Assembly: GCF_020982545.1 (NCBI RefSeq)
Contig: NZ_JAJKLK010000003.1
Span: forward strand, 1,302,001-1,366,000
DNA: 64,000 nucleotides
Direction of reading: 5' to 3'
Origin: Streptomyces sp. MNU76
Lineage (GTDB): Bacteria; Actinomycetota; Actinomycetes; Streptomycetales; Streptomycetaceae
How positions within the stretch are numbered: position 1 is the stretch's first letter; every line of letters begins with the position of its first letter. The notes under the pieces were generated by a model. That model was not told the DNA's origin. It was given only the letters and a program-made list of their open reading frames with translations, and searched no databases. Shown piece after piece: positions 29,585 to 38,816 of this stretch. The position numbers and the translations under genes were made by a program.

Positions 29585-29612
29585 GCCCGGCAACCTGCGG
29601 CGGTTGCCGGGC
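29585..29612. terminator. Bidirectional terminator hairpin
   Basis: GCCCGGCAACC (29585-29595) pairs perfectly with GGTTGCCGGGC (29602-29612), 11 bp, with loop TGCGGC. It lies between the convergent hsdR and nucleotidyltransferase genes. No U-run follows, which is usual in actinomycetes. Confidence 0.65.
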
Positions 29613-29677
29613 TGGTCGCGCTGCTCTGGCACTGATCTGTCTCCTGAGCGGCGCTGTTTTCGGCATCACTGGCGCGG

Positions 29678-30538
29678 CTACAACGGGGGCAGGGCTGTGG
29701 CGTCGCACACGGTGATGTGGAGGGCGTGAAGCGGCTGCGTCCGTGTGGGGCGGACGATCTCCAGACTCTGGGCGCCCTCGCGGAGCCGGAAGACGAGCTG
29801 GTCGAAGTGGTACCAGCCGAGGTTGATCCACAGGGCGCCGGCGCCGTACTGGTCGCGGCGGTGGTCGAGTGGCTGTCCCTGCACCCACATGGACGGCGGG
29901 GACATGCCGGTGTCCTCCGTATAGCGCACTGCGGCAGCGGCTGCGCGGCGCAGTGGGCTGTCCGGCTTCCAGCGGCGCCCCAGCGCGGCCACGGCTGCGG
30001 GGCTCGTGGGCTCGGCAGCCGCCAGCTCGATGCGGCGGATCTCGATCCCGCCGGCGTTCAGCAGTTCCACCAGATGGGTGCGCACGGGGAGGGGGATCCA
30101 CCGGTCGAGTCCTTCGAACTGTTCGACCATCGCGTCGCGAGGCGCACGGCCGGCGGACGGGTCCGCTGTCAGCCCCTGTAGCCGTGCCTCTGCTGTGGCG
30201 CGGGTGTCGCCGCGCTTCCACAGTAGCTTCGGCTCGGAGCCTTCAGGGAGGCGGTCGTTCTGGTTGAACTGGAACTGGAAGCCGTGCTTGCTGCCTTTGA
30301 GCGCGCGCTTCATGCCCGCCATCGGATCCCGCCCGTACATGAGGGCGCCGACGACGTGTTCGGTGAATTCGGTGTCGGCCCGGTGGACCACCGACACGTC
30401 GAGGTCGCCTGGCTGCAGCGCGCCTCGGGCGTAGGAACCGAAGACATAGACCTCGTCTACGAGGTCGAGGGGGCGACTGCCTGCGTCCAGATTGTCGAGC
30501 ATCTCGTGGAGCATCTCCGTTGCCCGTTCACGTTTCAC
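29678..30538 (-). CDS. Nucleotidyltransferase-fold protein
   Basis: A 286-residue protein with the minimal nucleotidyltransferase signature YVFGSYARGAL then GDLDVSVVH (about 30-52), that is GS followed by DxD. The rest of the protein is not assigned. The start GTG 30538 is chosen for its ribosome site (GGGAG five nt upstream); a longer frame to 30622 exists. It may be a toxin-like or antitoxin-like enzyme, or a tRNA/nucleotide-modifying protein. It is convergent with hsdR and stands alone. Confidence 0.8.
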   Translation of the reverse strand: MKRERATEMLHEMLDNLDAGSRPLDLVDEVYVFGSYARGALQPGDLDVSVVHRADTEFTEHVVGALMYGRDPMAGMKRALKGSKHGFQFQFNQNDRLPEGSEPKLLWKRGDTRATAEARLQGLTADPSAGRAPRDAMVEQFEGLDRWIPLPVRTHLVELLNAGGIEIRRIELAAAEPTSPAAVAALGRRWKPDSPLRRAAAAAVRYTEDTGMSPPSMWVQGQPLDHRRDQYGAGALWINLGWYHFDQLVFRLREGAQSLEIVRPTRTQPLHALHITVCDATALPPL

Positions 30539-30716
30539 TTGGACTCCCTTGCCGCCCGCGACCACTGCTTGGACCTTAGGGGCCACAAGCCAAGGCGAGA
30601 GCGCTATGCAGAGTGAATCCACGAGCGCCCCCGGGCTGGGTTGCCGAGGGCGGGGGCCTCATCGGCATTCAGCGAGAGTAAGCCCCCGTGAAACGGATAG
30701 TCGCGGTACGGTGCGA

Positions 30717-30754
30717 GTGTGGCCCTGCGGCATCCCCCGTCCGCAGGGCCACAC
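30717..30754. terminator. Strong hairpin, likely terminator of the leftward conjugative array
   Basis: GTGTGGCCCTGCGG (30717-30730) pairs with CCGCAGGGCCACAC (30741-30754), a perfect 14-bp stem with a 10-nt loop. It lies just past the end of the last gene of the leftward array (stop at 30782). Confidence 0.65.
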
Positions 30755-30781
30755 TGCTGTTCGCGTGCGTGAGTGTGCTGG

Positions 30782-32212
30782 TCAGCGACTTCGGCTCGCC
30801 TGAGGTCTGGCGACGGTCGTCGCGATGGCCGGTTCGGTGGCGGTGGGACGCGGAGGCTGCCGCTGGACGCTGGGGCTGAACTGCCGCGTGCCGGTGCCGT
30901 GCGCGAGTTCCCCGGCCAGGCCGGCGATCATGGGCGCGGGCGCGTAGGGGGAGGCGTGGATCGTCCAGGTGGGCTGGTCGATGGTGGGGCCGGCCCAGAT
31001 GGTCCAGGTGGCGAGGGGGCTGTTCGGTTGCTGGGCGGCGAAGGCGTCAAACTGGACACCGGCATCCTGGGAGGCGTTCGTCCAGCGGAGCCAGCGTCCG
31101 TCCACGGTGTGTTTCCATCCGGCGTCAGCGAGGGGTTTCGTGGCGGCGGTGACGGTCTTCTCGTCCACGGGGCTCCCCAGGGCGGCGGTGTCCCATCCGC
31201 CACCGTCGGCGAGGTGGTTCAGCAGAGCCTGGAGCATGGGAGCGGGAGCAGTGCCCGTGGCCGTCAGGTGCCACATGCGGTCGGACACCGGCGTCTCGTA
31301 GGCGGCCACGGTCCAGGCGGTCTCTCGGGGGTGGGCTTCGTGGACCCGCTCGATGCGCAGAGTCTGCGATTCGTGGATCGCGTGGGTGGTCTCGTCTGAC
31401 CAGGTGCGCCACTTCTCCCATTCGCCGTGTGCATTGAGGAAGGTGTCGAGGATGGCGTCGTGGTCGCCGGCATCGGACAGATAGGCCGGGACGGTTTCCG
31501 GCTCCGGGCGGGCCGGTTCGGGCTTGGCTGTGGTGAGGGCGAGCGAGGTGCGGGCTTCGGCGGCGGCGCGTTCGGCGTCGGTCAGGAGTGCTGGGCCGGG
31601 GCGCATGTCGGCGCCGTGGACCTTCTCGAAGGCGAGCAGGGCTTGGGCGGGTGAGTCGAAGGTGTCGGCAACCTGCCGCAGGTGGTCCTCGCCGTGGAGG
31701 TAGACGGACTTGCCGTTGCGGCCGAGGTAGGTGCCGACCGCGACGGTGGTGTGGCCGTCGTTGGCGTGGGCGTGGATGAGGAGCTGGCCGTGGCGGATGT
31801 CGTCATGGATCTTTTGGGCCTCGTTGGAGACCTCGCGGATTTCGCTGCGGGTGCACCAGGGCATCGGGTAGTTCGCCCAGGTCCATTCCTCGTCCATGGC
31901 CTCCTGGAGCCGAGGGGTGATCTCGACGGTGATGCCTTCGGCGGTCAGGTGCTTGGCTGCGTCCTGGGCCCAGTACGGCTCCTCGTGGTCGATGCGGACC
32001 AGGACCAGGACGTTGTCGGCGACGACGGTCCAGTCGGCTGCCTCCAGGCCCAGGTGGGCGATGTGAGCCTGGGTGCCGGTCAGGACGGCGGTCACGGCGC
32101 TGGGATGGGTGGGGTGGGTGTCGAGGTGGACGTGGGCGTCGATGGGGAGTGTGGTGGGCACGTTGAGGTGGTCGTCTCCTCTTCCGGTGGCAGGGCCTTC
32201 GGGTCCGGCCAC
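30782..32212 (-). CDS. DUF317-repeat protein of the mobile element
   Basis: A 476-residue protein. The C-terminal half carries two DUF317-like units of the form 'Trp-x-Ile/Leu ... ala-pro-met-x-x-Leu ... La': MWHLTATGTAPAPMLQALL and WTIHASPYAPAPMIAGLAG. The N-terminal half differs and has conserved blocks DAHVHLDTHP and AADWTVVADN. DUF317 proteins are abundant in Streptomyces conjugative elements and have no proven function. GTG 32212 is taken as start; an alternative at 32161 lacks good spacing. It is the last gene of the leftward array. Confidence 0.75.
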   Translation of the reverse strand: MAGPEGPATGRGDDHLNVPTTLPIDAHVHLDTHPTHPSAVTAVLTGTQAHIAHLGLEAADWTVVADNVLVLVRIDHEEPYWAQDAAKHLTAEGITVEITPRLQEAMDEEWTWANYPMPWCTRSEIREVSNEAQKIHDDIRHGQLLIHAHANDGHTTVAVGTYLGRNGKSVYLHGEDHLRQVADTFDSPAQALLAFEKVHGADMRPGPALLTDAERAAAEARTSLALTTAKPEPARPEPETVPAYLSDAGDHDAILDTFLNAHGEWEKWRTWSDETTHAIHESQTLRIERVHEAHPRETAWTVAAYETPVSDRMWHLTATGTAPAPMLQALLNHLADGGGWDTAALGSPVDEKTVTAATKPLADAGWKHTVDGRWLRWTNASQDAGVQFDAFAAQQPNSPLATWTIWAGPTIDQPTWTIHASPYAPAPMIAGLAGELAHGTGTRQFSPSVQRQPPRPTATEPAIATTVARPQASRSR

Positions 32213-32228
32213 CGGCGTATGCGGGGTG

Positions 32229-33359
32229 CTATCGGGTTGCTCGCGCGGCGCGGGTGAAGTGGGCGGCCGTGGTGGTTGGCGGGCCGGCGCGGGTGGTGGG
32301 CGCGGGTCGCGGTCGTGGCGGCGGGACCGCTGCGGTGGCGTGCTGCCAGCGGGTGCGGACGGCGCCGATGTCGGCGAGGGATCGGCGGGCGCCGGCGACG
32401 AGCTGGAACGGGGTGTTCGCCGGGTCGCCGGCGTACGCCTCGATGCGCCGGCCGGTGTGATCGGCGGTGGCCAGGAGGGAGCGCTGCAGGGCGCGCTCGC
32501 CCCAGTGCTCCACGGACCCGGCCGGTTCGGCCAGCAGGCGGAGCACCTCGCCAGGTTCGCTTCCGTCGTCGAGCAGGCCGCGCTGTTGGGCCTCCCACAG
32601 GACGGTGACGGGGTCGACGGGCTCGCGGCGGCGGGCCAGAGCGGTCAGGCACTGCCACAGGCCGCCGTGCAAGGGCAGGGTGAGGTCGTCGGGGAGCAGC
32701 CACCGGACGGACTCGATATCGGATGGGTGGGCGGTGGCGGTCGCGAGCAGCAGCCGCTCCTCCTCGACTGCCTCGATGTAGTCGGGCGCGATGGCTGGCG
32801 GAGGTGCGGGGGTGCGCGGCAGGACGCCGGCGCGCGGTGGGAACCGGCTCGCGATGTCGTCCACGACCGCGGCGAGCGCGTCGGCCTCGGCGAGCACCGT
32901 CTGGACGGGGTGGGGGAGGGAGGCATCGTGGACGGTCTGGACGAAGCGTTCGGCTGCCGTCTGCAGGCGTCGGCGGGCGTGTTCGGCCTCGACCATCCGT
33001 GCGTAGGCCGGTGCGTGGCGGGGCCAGGGGCAGACCTGGATGAGGGTGTGCAGGTAGGAGGCGGTCAGTCCGCGCGCCTGCTCGCGCCCCGTGGCGAGCA
33101 CCTGGTCGAGCCACTTGGTGTTCTTCGCGTGCTTGGCCGGGTCGGGCGGGGGCAGGGTGCTGATCGCTGCGTACAGGGCGGAGTGCGCGGCGGTGGAGAA
33201 CGAGTTGCCGGCGATGCCGGTCACGTCGGCGAGACGGTGCGGATCGAGGAGGAGGGCGCCGAGGAGGGCCTGCTCGACGTAGTGCACGGGCCGCGGCGGA
33301 TGCGTGTCGGGCAGGTCGTCGAGGTCGCCGATTTCGTCAGGTTCGGGGGTGCGGGGCAT
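32229..33359 (-). CDS. Protein with two DnaB-N-like domains and no helicase motor
   Basis: A 376-residue protein. Residues about 20-140 resemble the DnaB N-terminal domain (VEQALLGALLLDPHRLADV, then FSTAAHSALYAAI). A second similar unit appears around 200-300 (EERLLLATATAHPSDI, PLHGGLWQCLTALARR). No Walker A or RecA-like motor is present. The ATG overlaps the stop of the upstream methyltransferase (TGATG). DnaB-N domains mediate hexamer and primase contacts, so a helicase-loading or primase-binding accessory role in element replication is a reasonable inference. Confidence 0.75.
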   Translation of the reverse strand: MPRTPEPDEIGDLDDLPDTHPPRPVHYVEQALLGALLLDPHRLADVTGIAGNSFSTAAHSALYAAISTLPPPDPAKHAKNTKWLDQVLATGREQARGLTASYLHTLIQVCPWPRHAPAYARMVEAEHARRRLQTAAERFVQTVHDASLPHPVQTVLAEADALAAVVDDIASRFPPRAGVLPRTPAPPPAIAPDYIEAVEEERLLLATATAHPSDIESVRWLLPDDLTLPLHGGLWQCLTALARRREPVDPVTVLWEAQQRGLLDDGSEPGEVLRLLAEPAGSVEHWGERALQRSLLATADHTGRRIEAYAGDPANTPFQLVAGARRSLADIGAVRTRWQHATAAVPPPRPRPAPTTRAGPPTTTAAHFTRAARATR

Positions 33360-34633
33360 CAGGCGGTGAGGGTGAAGTCGTCGGGGTCGAGGGTGACGCC
33401 GAGGTGCGGGGCGAGGAGGTGGCCGGCGAGCAACGGCGGTACGGCGTTGCCGATCTGGGAGAACTGCTGGCCCTTGTTGCCGGCCCAGGGGTAGTCGGCG
33501 GGGAAGGTCTGCAGGAGGCCGGCCTCGCGGGCGGTGATCCGGATCGGCTCCGGCACTGCCGCCGTGTCCGTGTCGTCCGTCGGTGCGAGGGCCGGTGCGG
33601 CGACCCAGGTGCACTCGTTCGCCCGGTGACCGAAGAACAGCGTGCCTGCCGGCTCGGACAGCGGACGGATGGTGGCGTTGGCCTGGTTGTTGCTGCGCAG
33701 GGACCAGGACCAGCGGTGCGCCTCGGCGGTGAACGTCGGCGCCGGGGCGGTGGCGGTCCGGTTCTCGCGGGTGCCGTGCCGGGCGGCCCATCCGGCTCCT
33801 TCGCGGCGGGACTGCAGGACCACAGCCTCCGGTCGCGGCATCCAGGTGCCGCGCTCCCGGGCGTCGGAGAGCGTCTTGCGGGAGCCTGAAGGGAACGGTT
33901 CGGGCCCGCCGCCGGGTCCGCCGCCGGCGCAGACGGTGGGGACGGGGCGGTCGGTGGCGCCCCAGCCGAGGGCCTCGGCCATCGACACCCATCGGTCACG
34001 GCCTGGCCCGAACAGGCTCTCCGGCTCGGCGGTCTGGGCATGCGTGGGTGGTGGGGGCTGGGCGGTGCGGACGCGGGAGGCGAGCAGGATGGCCCGCCGC
34101 CTGGTTTGCGGTACGCCGAAGTTGGCGGCGTTGAGGATCCCGTACCAGACCGAGAACCCCCATCCGCGCAGCACGGAGGCGTACTGCTTCCACAGCGGCA
34201 GGACGTCCGGCACTTCTTCCATGGCGACCCAGTCGGGCTCGCCGACGGTGTTGAGGGCGTGGAGGTAGCGCATGGGCTCGGCGGCCAGCAGCGAGCGTTC
34301 GTCCCGGCAGGCGGTCAGCAGCTTCTCGCGGGTGTCGCGTCCGGCGGCGAGGTCCGCCACTGCCTGGTGCACGAGCGGCTGGTCAACCAGGCCGAGGCGC
34401 TTGCCGGCCATGGACCACGCCTGGCAGGGCGGGCTCGCGATGAGCCCGGCGGTCTTGCCGAGGAAGGGCCAGACGGGATACAGCGCCACGTCGGTGCGAA
34501 TGGTCAGCTGCCCTGCCGCTGCTCGGGTCTTGCAGGCCCATTCGTCCCATTCGAGGCCCACGTCCCGTGCGCCGAGGACGTTTAGCGAGTGGCTCCATCC
34601 GCCCGGTCCTGCAAACAGGTCCAGGATGGTCAA
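33359..34633 (-). CDS. DNA (cytosine-5) methyltransferase
   Basis: A 424-residue protein with all main C5-MTase motifs: I (LDLFAGPGGWS, 4-14), IV (SPPCQAWS, catalytic Cys70), VI (MEEVPDV, about 138), VIII (VPQTRRRA, about 175) and X (QFSQIGNAVPP). A long variable region between VIII and X should set specificity. No paired restriction gene is next to it, so it probably protects the element from host restriction or acts as an orphan. Its ATG at 34633 overlaps the stop of the upstream gene. Confidence 0.93.
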   Translation of the reverse strand: MTILDLFAGPGGWSHSLNVLGARDVGLEWDEWACKTRAAAGQLTIRTDVALYPVWPFLGKTAGLIASPPCQAWSMAGKRLGLVDQPLVHQAVADLAAGRDTREKLLTACRDERSLLAAEPMRYLHALNTVGEPDWVAMEEVPDVLPLWKQYASVLRGWGFSVWYGILNAANFGVPQTRRRAILLASRVRTAQPPPPTHAQTAEPESLFGPGRDRWVSMAEALGWGATDRPVPTVCAGGGPGGGPEPFPSGSRKTLSDARERGTWMPRPEAVVLQSRREGAGWAARHGTRENRTATAPAPTFTAEAHRWSWSLRSNNQANATIRPLSEPAGTLFFGHRANECTWVAAPALAPTDDTDTAAVPEPIRITAREAGLLQTFPADYPWAGNKGQQFSQIGNAVPPLLAGHLLAPHLGVTLDPDDFTLTA

Positions 34634-35562
34634 GAGGCCAGTCCGAAGTTGTTCTGTGCCGGCTCGACTTCACCGCGGCAGGCCCACGGGGAGCAGCCGT
34701 CGGCGACTCCTTGCTCCAGCTCCTGAAGGTCAGGTCCGCTGTCGGTGAGTTCTTGCTGCATCGCTGCCCATTCGGCGGCGGTGACGTGATCGATGGGGGC
34801 CTCGCTGAGAGGCACGCGGGAGCGGTGGAGAAACGCCTCGCCAAGCAGCCGGTTGCCGGTGGCGTTCGCGCGGGCGTTTCCCTTGCGGATGGCCGCGTCG
34901 AACTCCACCACGTCCTCCCATTCCTCCGGAGAGTTGTCGCGGATGTTGCGCCACTGGGCGTTTCCGTGGAAAGGGCAACCCAAGCAGCTCGATTTCGGGG
35001 TGTCGGCCAGGCCGAGCGACGCCAGGTAGCGGACGCAGTCGGACCGTGACCAGCACATGTCTATGAGTGGGTGCCGGTTGCGCATGTACTTGACGTCGGC
35101 GTCCTTGGCCCGGTGGAATTCGTCGGTGGAGATGCCGACCCACTGCTCGACGAAGACGCCCTTGGGGATGCGTGTGGGATAGGGGTAGCCGAGTAGTTCG
35201 CGGACCTTTTTCTTGATCGGCTTGATTTTATATTCCCCGGTGCATTGCCGTCTGGTCATACCCGGATTTCCGTCCTTGTTCAGGACGTAGAGCGGCATTG
35301 ACGCAAATCTGTGGTTGGGGTCCAGGGCATCGTTGCGTATGTTTCCGGACGATACGCGGAGAACGGGTATGCCTGCGGGTCTGGCTATTTCTCGCTCCAG
35401 TCGGTCGAGATGGGAATAAACGGCTCTCGGTTCCCAGCCCGTGTCGGCGAAAATTGCGTAGTCGACCTTCGGGAGTATGCCGTGTGCGGAGAGGGCGAGC
35501 ATGGTGCTGGACTGGATACCGGCACCTAGTGAAATTGCCCGGAAGGCAGGGAGTTCGGAAAT
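34630..35562 (-). CDS. PAPS-reductase-like adenine nucleotide alpha-hydrolase
   Basis: A 310-residue protein. The PP-loop is SLGAGIQSSTML near the N-terminus, followed by FADTGWEP and the Cys block SDCVRY ... SSCLGCPFH. These define PAPS reductase/DndC-like proteins, common on phages and mobile elements. No ATG, GTG or TTG precedes the PP-loop in the right frame. The best candidate is ATT 35560-35562, with AGGA six nt upstream; the start is uncertain. Possible roles are sulfur or nucleotide chemistry, including DNA modification, unproven. Confidence 0.8.
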   Translation of the reverse strand: MSELPAFRAISLGAGIQSSTMLALSAHGILPKVDYAIFADTGWEPRAVYSHLDRLEREIARPAGIPVLRVSSGNIRNDALDPNHRFASMPLYVLNKDGNPGMTRRQCTGEYKIKPIKKKVRELLGYPYPTRIPKGVFVEQWVGISTDEFHRAKDADVKYMRNRHPLIDMCWSRSDCVRYLASLGLADTPKSSCLGCPFHGNAQWRNIRDNSPEEWEDVVEFDAAIRKGNARANATGNRLLGEAFLHRSRVPLSEAPIDHVTAAEWAAMQQELTDSGPDLQELEQGVADGCSPWACRGEVEPAQNNFGLAS

Positions 35563-36488
35563 GATCGGTCCTGGGGGTGAGGAGGGTGGTGGGGCTCGGT
35601 TCGGCGGTGAGGCGGGCGATGCGGTCGCTGATGAGCGCGGGTGGCGGATGGGCAGCGCGTGCGTGGTGCGGGGAGGATCTCCAGGCGAGCGGCAGGGAGT
35701 TGGGCGGCCAGTTGCTTGGTGTGGGCGGCGGGGATGTGCCGGTCGTCCGCGCCGGCCATCAGCAGCAGCCGGTCGCCGAACTGGTTGAGCACGGTGGCGT
35801 CGCGCGGCTGGTAGCGGCGCAGGCACTGCCACAGGCCGGCGAGATCGCGGGTGTGGGTGTGGCGGATGCCGTGGCGGCACCGCGGTGGCCCGTCGGCCGG
35901 CCGGTCGGGGTGGGGCGCGAGGCTGTAGGGGTGTGTGGTGGGCAGCCGGCGCCGCAGGAAGTCCACCGTGCGGGGCGCCCGGGTGCAGGCCAGGGCGGCG
36001 AGGCTGCGTCCGGCGGCCAGGAGCCAGGAGCGCGGGTCGCGTCCGGGCAGCACGGTCGCACCACGTGCGGTGGCCGACAGCAGCACCATGCCCCGGATGC
36101 GGGCCTGGTGTTGGGGGTGCAGGGCGGCGAGTTCCTGCAGGACGAGGGCGCCCAGGGAATGGCCGGCGAGCACGAGCGGCCCGGCGGGGACGACGCGGGT
36201 CAGGATCTGATGCAGGTCGTCGGCGAGCTGCCGGATCGTCAGCGGTGCCTGGCCGCGCGGGGTGTGACCGTGCGCGCGCTGGTCGTAGCGCACGACGCTC
36301 AGGCCCAGACCGGTCAGGAGCCGGGCGTGGACGCGCCACAGGTCCGCGGTGACGGACGCGCCGTGCACCAGCACGACCGTCGCGCCGCCGGGACGCGGGC
36401 GCGCAGGGGTGTCGCGGTAGACGGACAGGCGAGTGCCGTCCGCGGCGGAGACCGACAACACCTCGGTGGCAGAAAGCGGGTTGCGCAC
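35526..36488 (-). pseudogene. Alpha/beta hydrolase with a frameshifted C-terminus
   Basis: The fold is clear: VVLVHGASVTADLW, RYDQRAHGHT, nucleophile elbow GHSLGA, and LLMAGADDRHIP. Near 35680 the coding frame, judged by third-base GC, moves twice by -1. It reads LEILPAP, then THALPIRHP (probable catalytic His region), then ALISDRIARLTAEP. In the given sequence the His and last helix are therefore out of frame. Either a true pseudogene or two missing bases. GTG 36488 is a likely start. The deduced tail overlaps the PP-loop gene. Confidence 0.7.
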
Positions 36489-36837
36489 AGGTAGGACTTC
36501 CAAAGGGGGGATCAGTAGGGGGCAGCCGTTCGCCGTCCGGGCCGGGTTGGTGGAACTGGCCGTTCGGCACCTCACTGCGCTTGCCGCCGTCCTGGGGGCG
36601 GCCGGATATCGGGGAGACGACCCCCAGCGGCCGGGCGGGAAAGTCAGCGGCGCGATCGTGTGGGGTTGGCAAGGCGCAGGTGCGCTGGCGTTCGGGCCAC
36701 GGGTACAGCGCTGACCGATGACCGGGCGGCGGCGCGGGCAGCTTGAGTTCGGGGGCCGGCCGCCGCAGAGCGAATGGTCAAAAGGGCAGGCGGCGCTTGC
36801 GCATGGTGCAGTGCCCTGGGGGGAAGCGGGTGGTGGT
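36489..36837. other. Intergenic region, no gene assigned
   Basis: About 350 bases between the hydrolase start and the end of the next pseudogene. Minus-strand frames exist but none has convincing start, length or composition. Confidence 0.4.
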
Positions 36838-37945
36838 CAGCGGCTGCGCCGCTGGACCTGTGTGATGGGCGGCGGTGCGGTGGCGGCACCGGGGCGGGAT
36901 GGTGCCGGTGGGATGTCCTGCGGGGTCGCGATGCCGAGGCCGATGCGCACGCTGATGCCTTCGGCGTAGAGGTGGGCCTCGGCTCGGACAACGGCACTGA
37001 GCGCGTCGCGATCACCGAATCCGGGTGGCAGTGCGTGCTGTTGCTTCTCCCCCGCTGATATGAAGCCGTACTGGACGAGATGGCGTCGGCCTGGCCCGTG
37101 GCCGCGGTCGCGCTGACCGCGTGGTCGGTGAAGCGGATGGCCACGTCGGGCTCGCGTGACGGGGCTGCGCCGTCCTGGCGCGTGGTCCAGGCGAGGTCGA
37201 CGAGGTCGTGGGTGTAGGCCAGGAGCCCGTACATCGCGATTCCGGCGCGCTCGTGCGCGTCCAGCGCGGTGCCCGGTGGCAGCAGGTAGAGCGTGCGGCC
37301 GAGGTGTTCGCGGGTGAGGAACCCGGCCTCGGTCAGCAGCCGGGCGGTGTCGCGGATGCGGCGGTTGAGGACGACGAAGGTGTGCCCGTCGTCGGTGGAC
37401 CCGATGAACACATCGGGGATGTCCAGAAGAGACAATGCGGTCCAGGGGTTTTCGGTGGGCGGTATGCCGGGCGGCGGGCGGGGTGATGACCCGATACGGC
37501 TTCCTGTGCCCTTAGCTGCGTACTTCGCGGGCGCGCGGGGACGGATTGGCTGGGAACGCAGGGTGTTCAGCGGCGGGGTGCGCAGCGTGGTGTGGGCTTC
37601 GCGTCCGGGGGATTGCGCGGTGGCCCGGCCCTGGTAGCCGATCAGCTGAGGCAGAGTCTGGGTGACCGTGACGATGGCCTTGATCGCAGTCTGCCGAGTG
37701 AACTGCGCCTTCCAGAACGGCTCGTGCTGGGGGACTGATCACCACTGCCCTCTGGGGCGGCGGGAGGTGAAGCCCACGAACAGGGTGCCCTCGGGGCTGC
37801 TGACAGTCCGGTCACGCTCGTGCTCGTTCGGCCAGCCGAAGAGGCGGATCAGCGGGTGGATCGCGTTGGCGAGCCGGTCGGTCCCGGCGCCCGCCAGATG
37901 GAGAGGGGAGACCAGGACGCGATCCTGGGGCGCGAAGTGCGTCAC
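36838..37945 (-). pseudogene. Decayed DUF317-like gene with internal TGA and a frameshift
   Basis: From ATG 37945 the frame reads VLVSPLHLAGAG and LFGWPNEHERD, a DUF317 N-terminal pattern. It meets TGA at 37739-37741 right where the family has a WW-like motif. The same frame continues without another stop (EPFWKAQFTRQT, then IPDVFIGSTDDG, LLAYTHDLVDLAW) to about 37075. From there third-base GC points to the -1 frame (YGFISAGEKQ, AEAHLYAEGISVRIG), ending QVQRRSR at 36838. Two separate lesions suggest decay or sequence errors. Confidence 0.6.
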
Positions 37946-38790
37946 CGGCGCGCTCCCTGCACCGCAGGAGTCCTGGGGACGGCTTTCCCGGGGGTAGTCG
38001 CACTGGCTGCGGGGCGCTGCTTGACCAGAGCCTGCCGCCCGTGCTCGGTGACGGTGATCCTCTGCCCGTGGACCAGGGAGGTGCTGGTGTCCCAGTCGAC
38101 GAGCCCGCGCTTGTTCAGCGCCCGGAAGGTGGCGATCGAGACGCGGGTGCCGTCGTCGGCGGTGACACGGGTCACGCCCAGCCCCCGCTGCGAACTCTCA
38201 TACAGCCGCCCTTCGCCGAGGGCGAGTGCCTTGAGGGCGTCGTACTGGGCGCTGGTCAGCGGAGGGCTGGCAGATCGCTGCGCGGTAGCCGCTCCCTCCC
38301 GTGTGGCGGCGAGGTCGCGGGTGATGCCGGTGGCGACGTAGTGGCACCCGGTCGCACTCAGGTCGAGCTGGTGGGCGGCGTCAGCGAGGTGGCCGGTCAT
38401 CTTCGGGATGGCCTCGGCGTGGCGAGCGGTGCGCACCGACGCGTCGTCCGCCGGATAGCCGGGGAACGGCGCCCCTTCATAGGGGTTGGCGTGCAGCGCG
38501 CTGGCGAGGTCGTTGCCGGCCAGGGAGGAGGCGACCACGACCGAGGCCAGGCACTCCAGGCTCGCGCGGCTGCCGGCGACGCTGGTGTACGTGCTGGAGT
38601 CGAGCGCGCCTAGGCGGACGAGGACGGTGGCCGTCAGGTCCTGGGTCATGAGCAGAAGCGGGCTGATCTGGCGCAGCGCGTCGGTGCCGGGGGTGTAGGA
38701 GACGCCCCGAACGCGAGCGTGCAGGGCCTCGAAGTCGCGTGCCAGAGTGCGGAGTTGTTGTGCGTGTTCTGCCAGGTCGAGCAGGGGCAT
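37942..38790 (-). CDS. Helical protein with C-terminal winged-helix-like domain
   Basis: A 282-residue protein starting MPLLDLAEHAQQL. Residues 1-190 are helical. Residues about 195-265 look like a winged helix: SAQYDALKALALGEG, then IATFRALNKRGLVDW, then ITVTEHGRQALV. The next gene upstream (38817-39575) has the same layout with similar C-terminal blocks, so the two are probably old paralogues. They may be regulators or DNA-binding parts of the transfer machinery. I do not recognise a named family. Its end overlaps the following gene. Confidence 0.7.
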   Translation of the reverse strand: MPLLDLAEHAQQLRTLARDFEALHARVRGVSYTPGTDALRQISPLLLMTQDLTATVLVRLGALDSSTYTSVAGSRASLECLASVVVASSLAGNDLASALHANPYEGAPFPGYPADDASVRTARHAEAIPKMTGHLADAAHQLDLSATGCHYVATGITRDLAATREGAATAQRSASPPLTSAQYDALKALALGEGRLYESSQRGLGVTRVTADDGTRVSIATFRALNKRGLVDWDTSTSLVHGQRITVTEHGRQALVKQRPAASATTPGKAVPRTPAVQGARR

Positions 38791-38816
38791 GGGGTGGTGT
38801 GGCTCCGGAGGGTCGG

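Noticed and set aside
32073..33494. 473-codon plus-strand frame in the conjugative array
   Set aside because: Gly/Arg/Val-rich antisense shadow of the DnaB-N and DUF317 genes; GC-rich DNA commonly gives such frames.
34630..36672. Treating the 680-codon minus frame as one protein
   Set aside because: The first half is the out-of-frame shadow of the alpha/beta hydrolase; only the part from about 35562 has the PP-loop fold.
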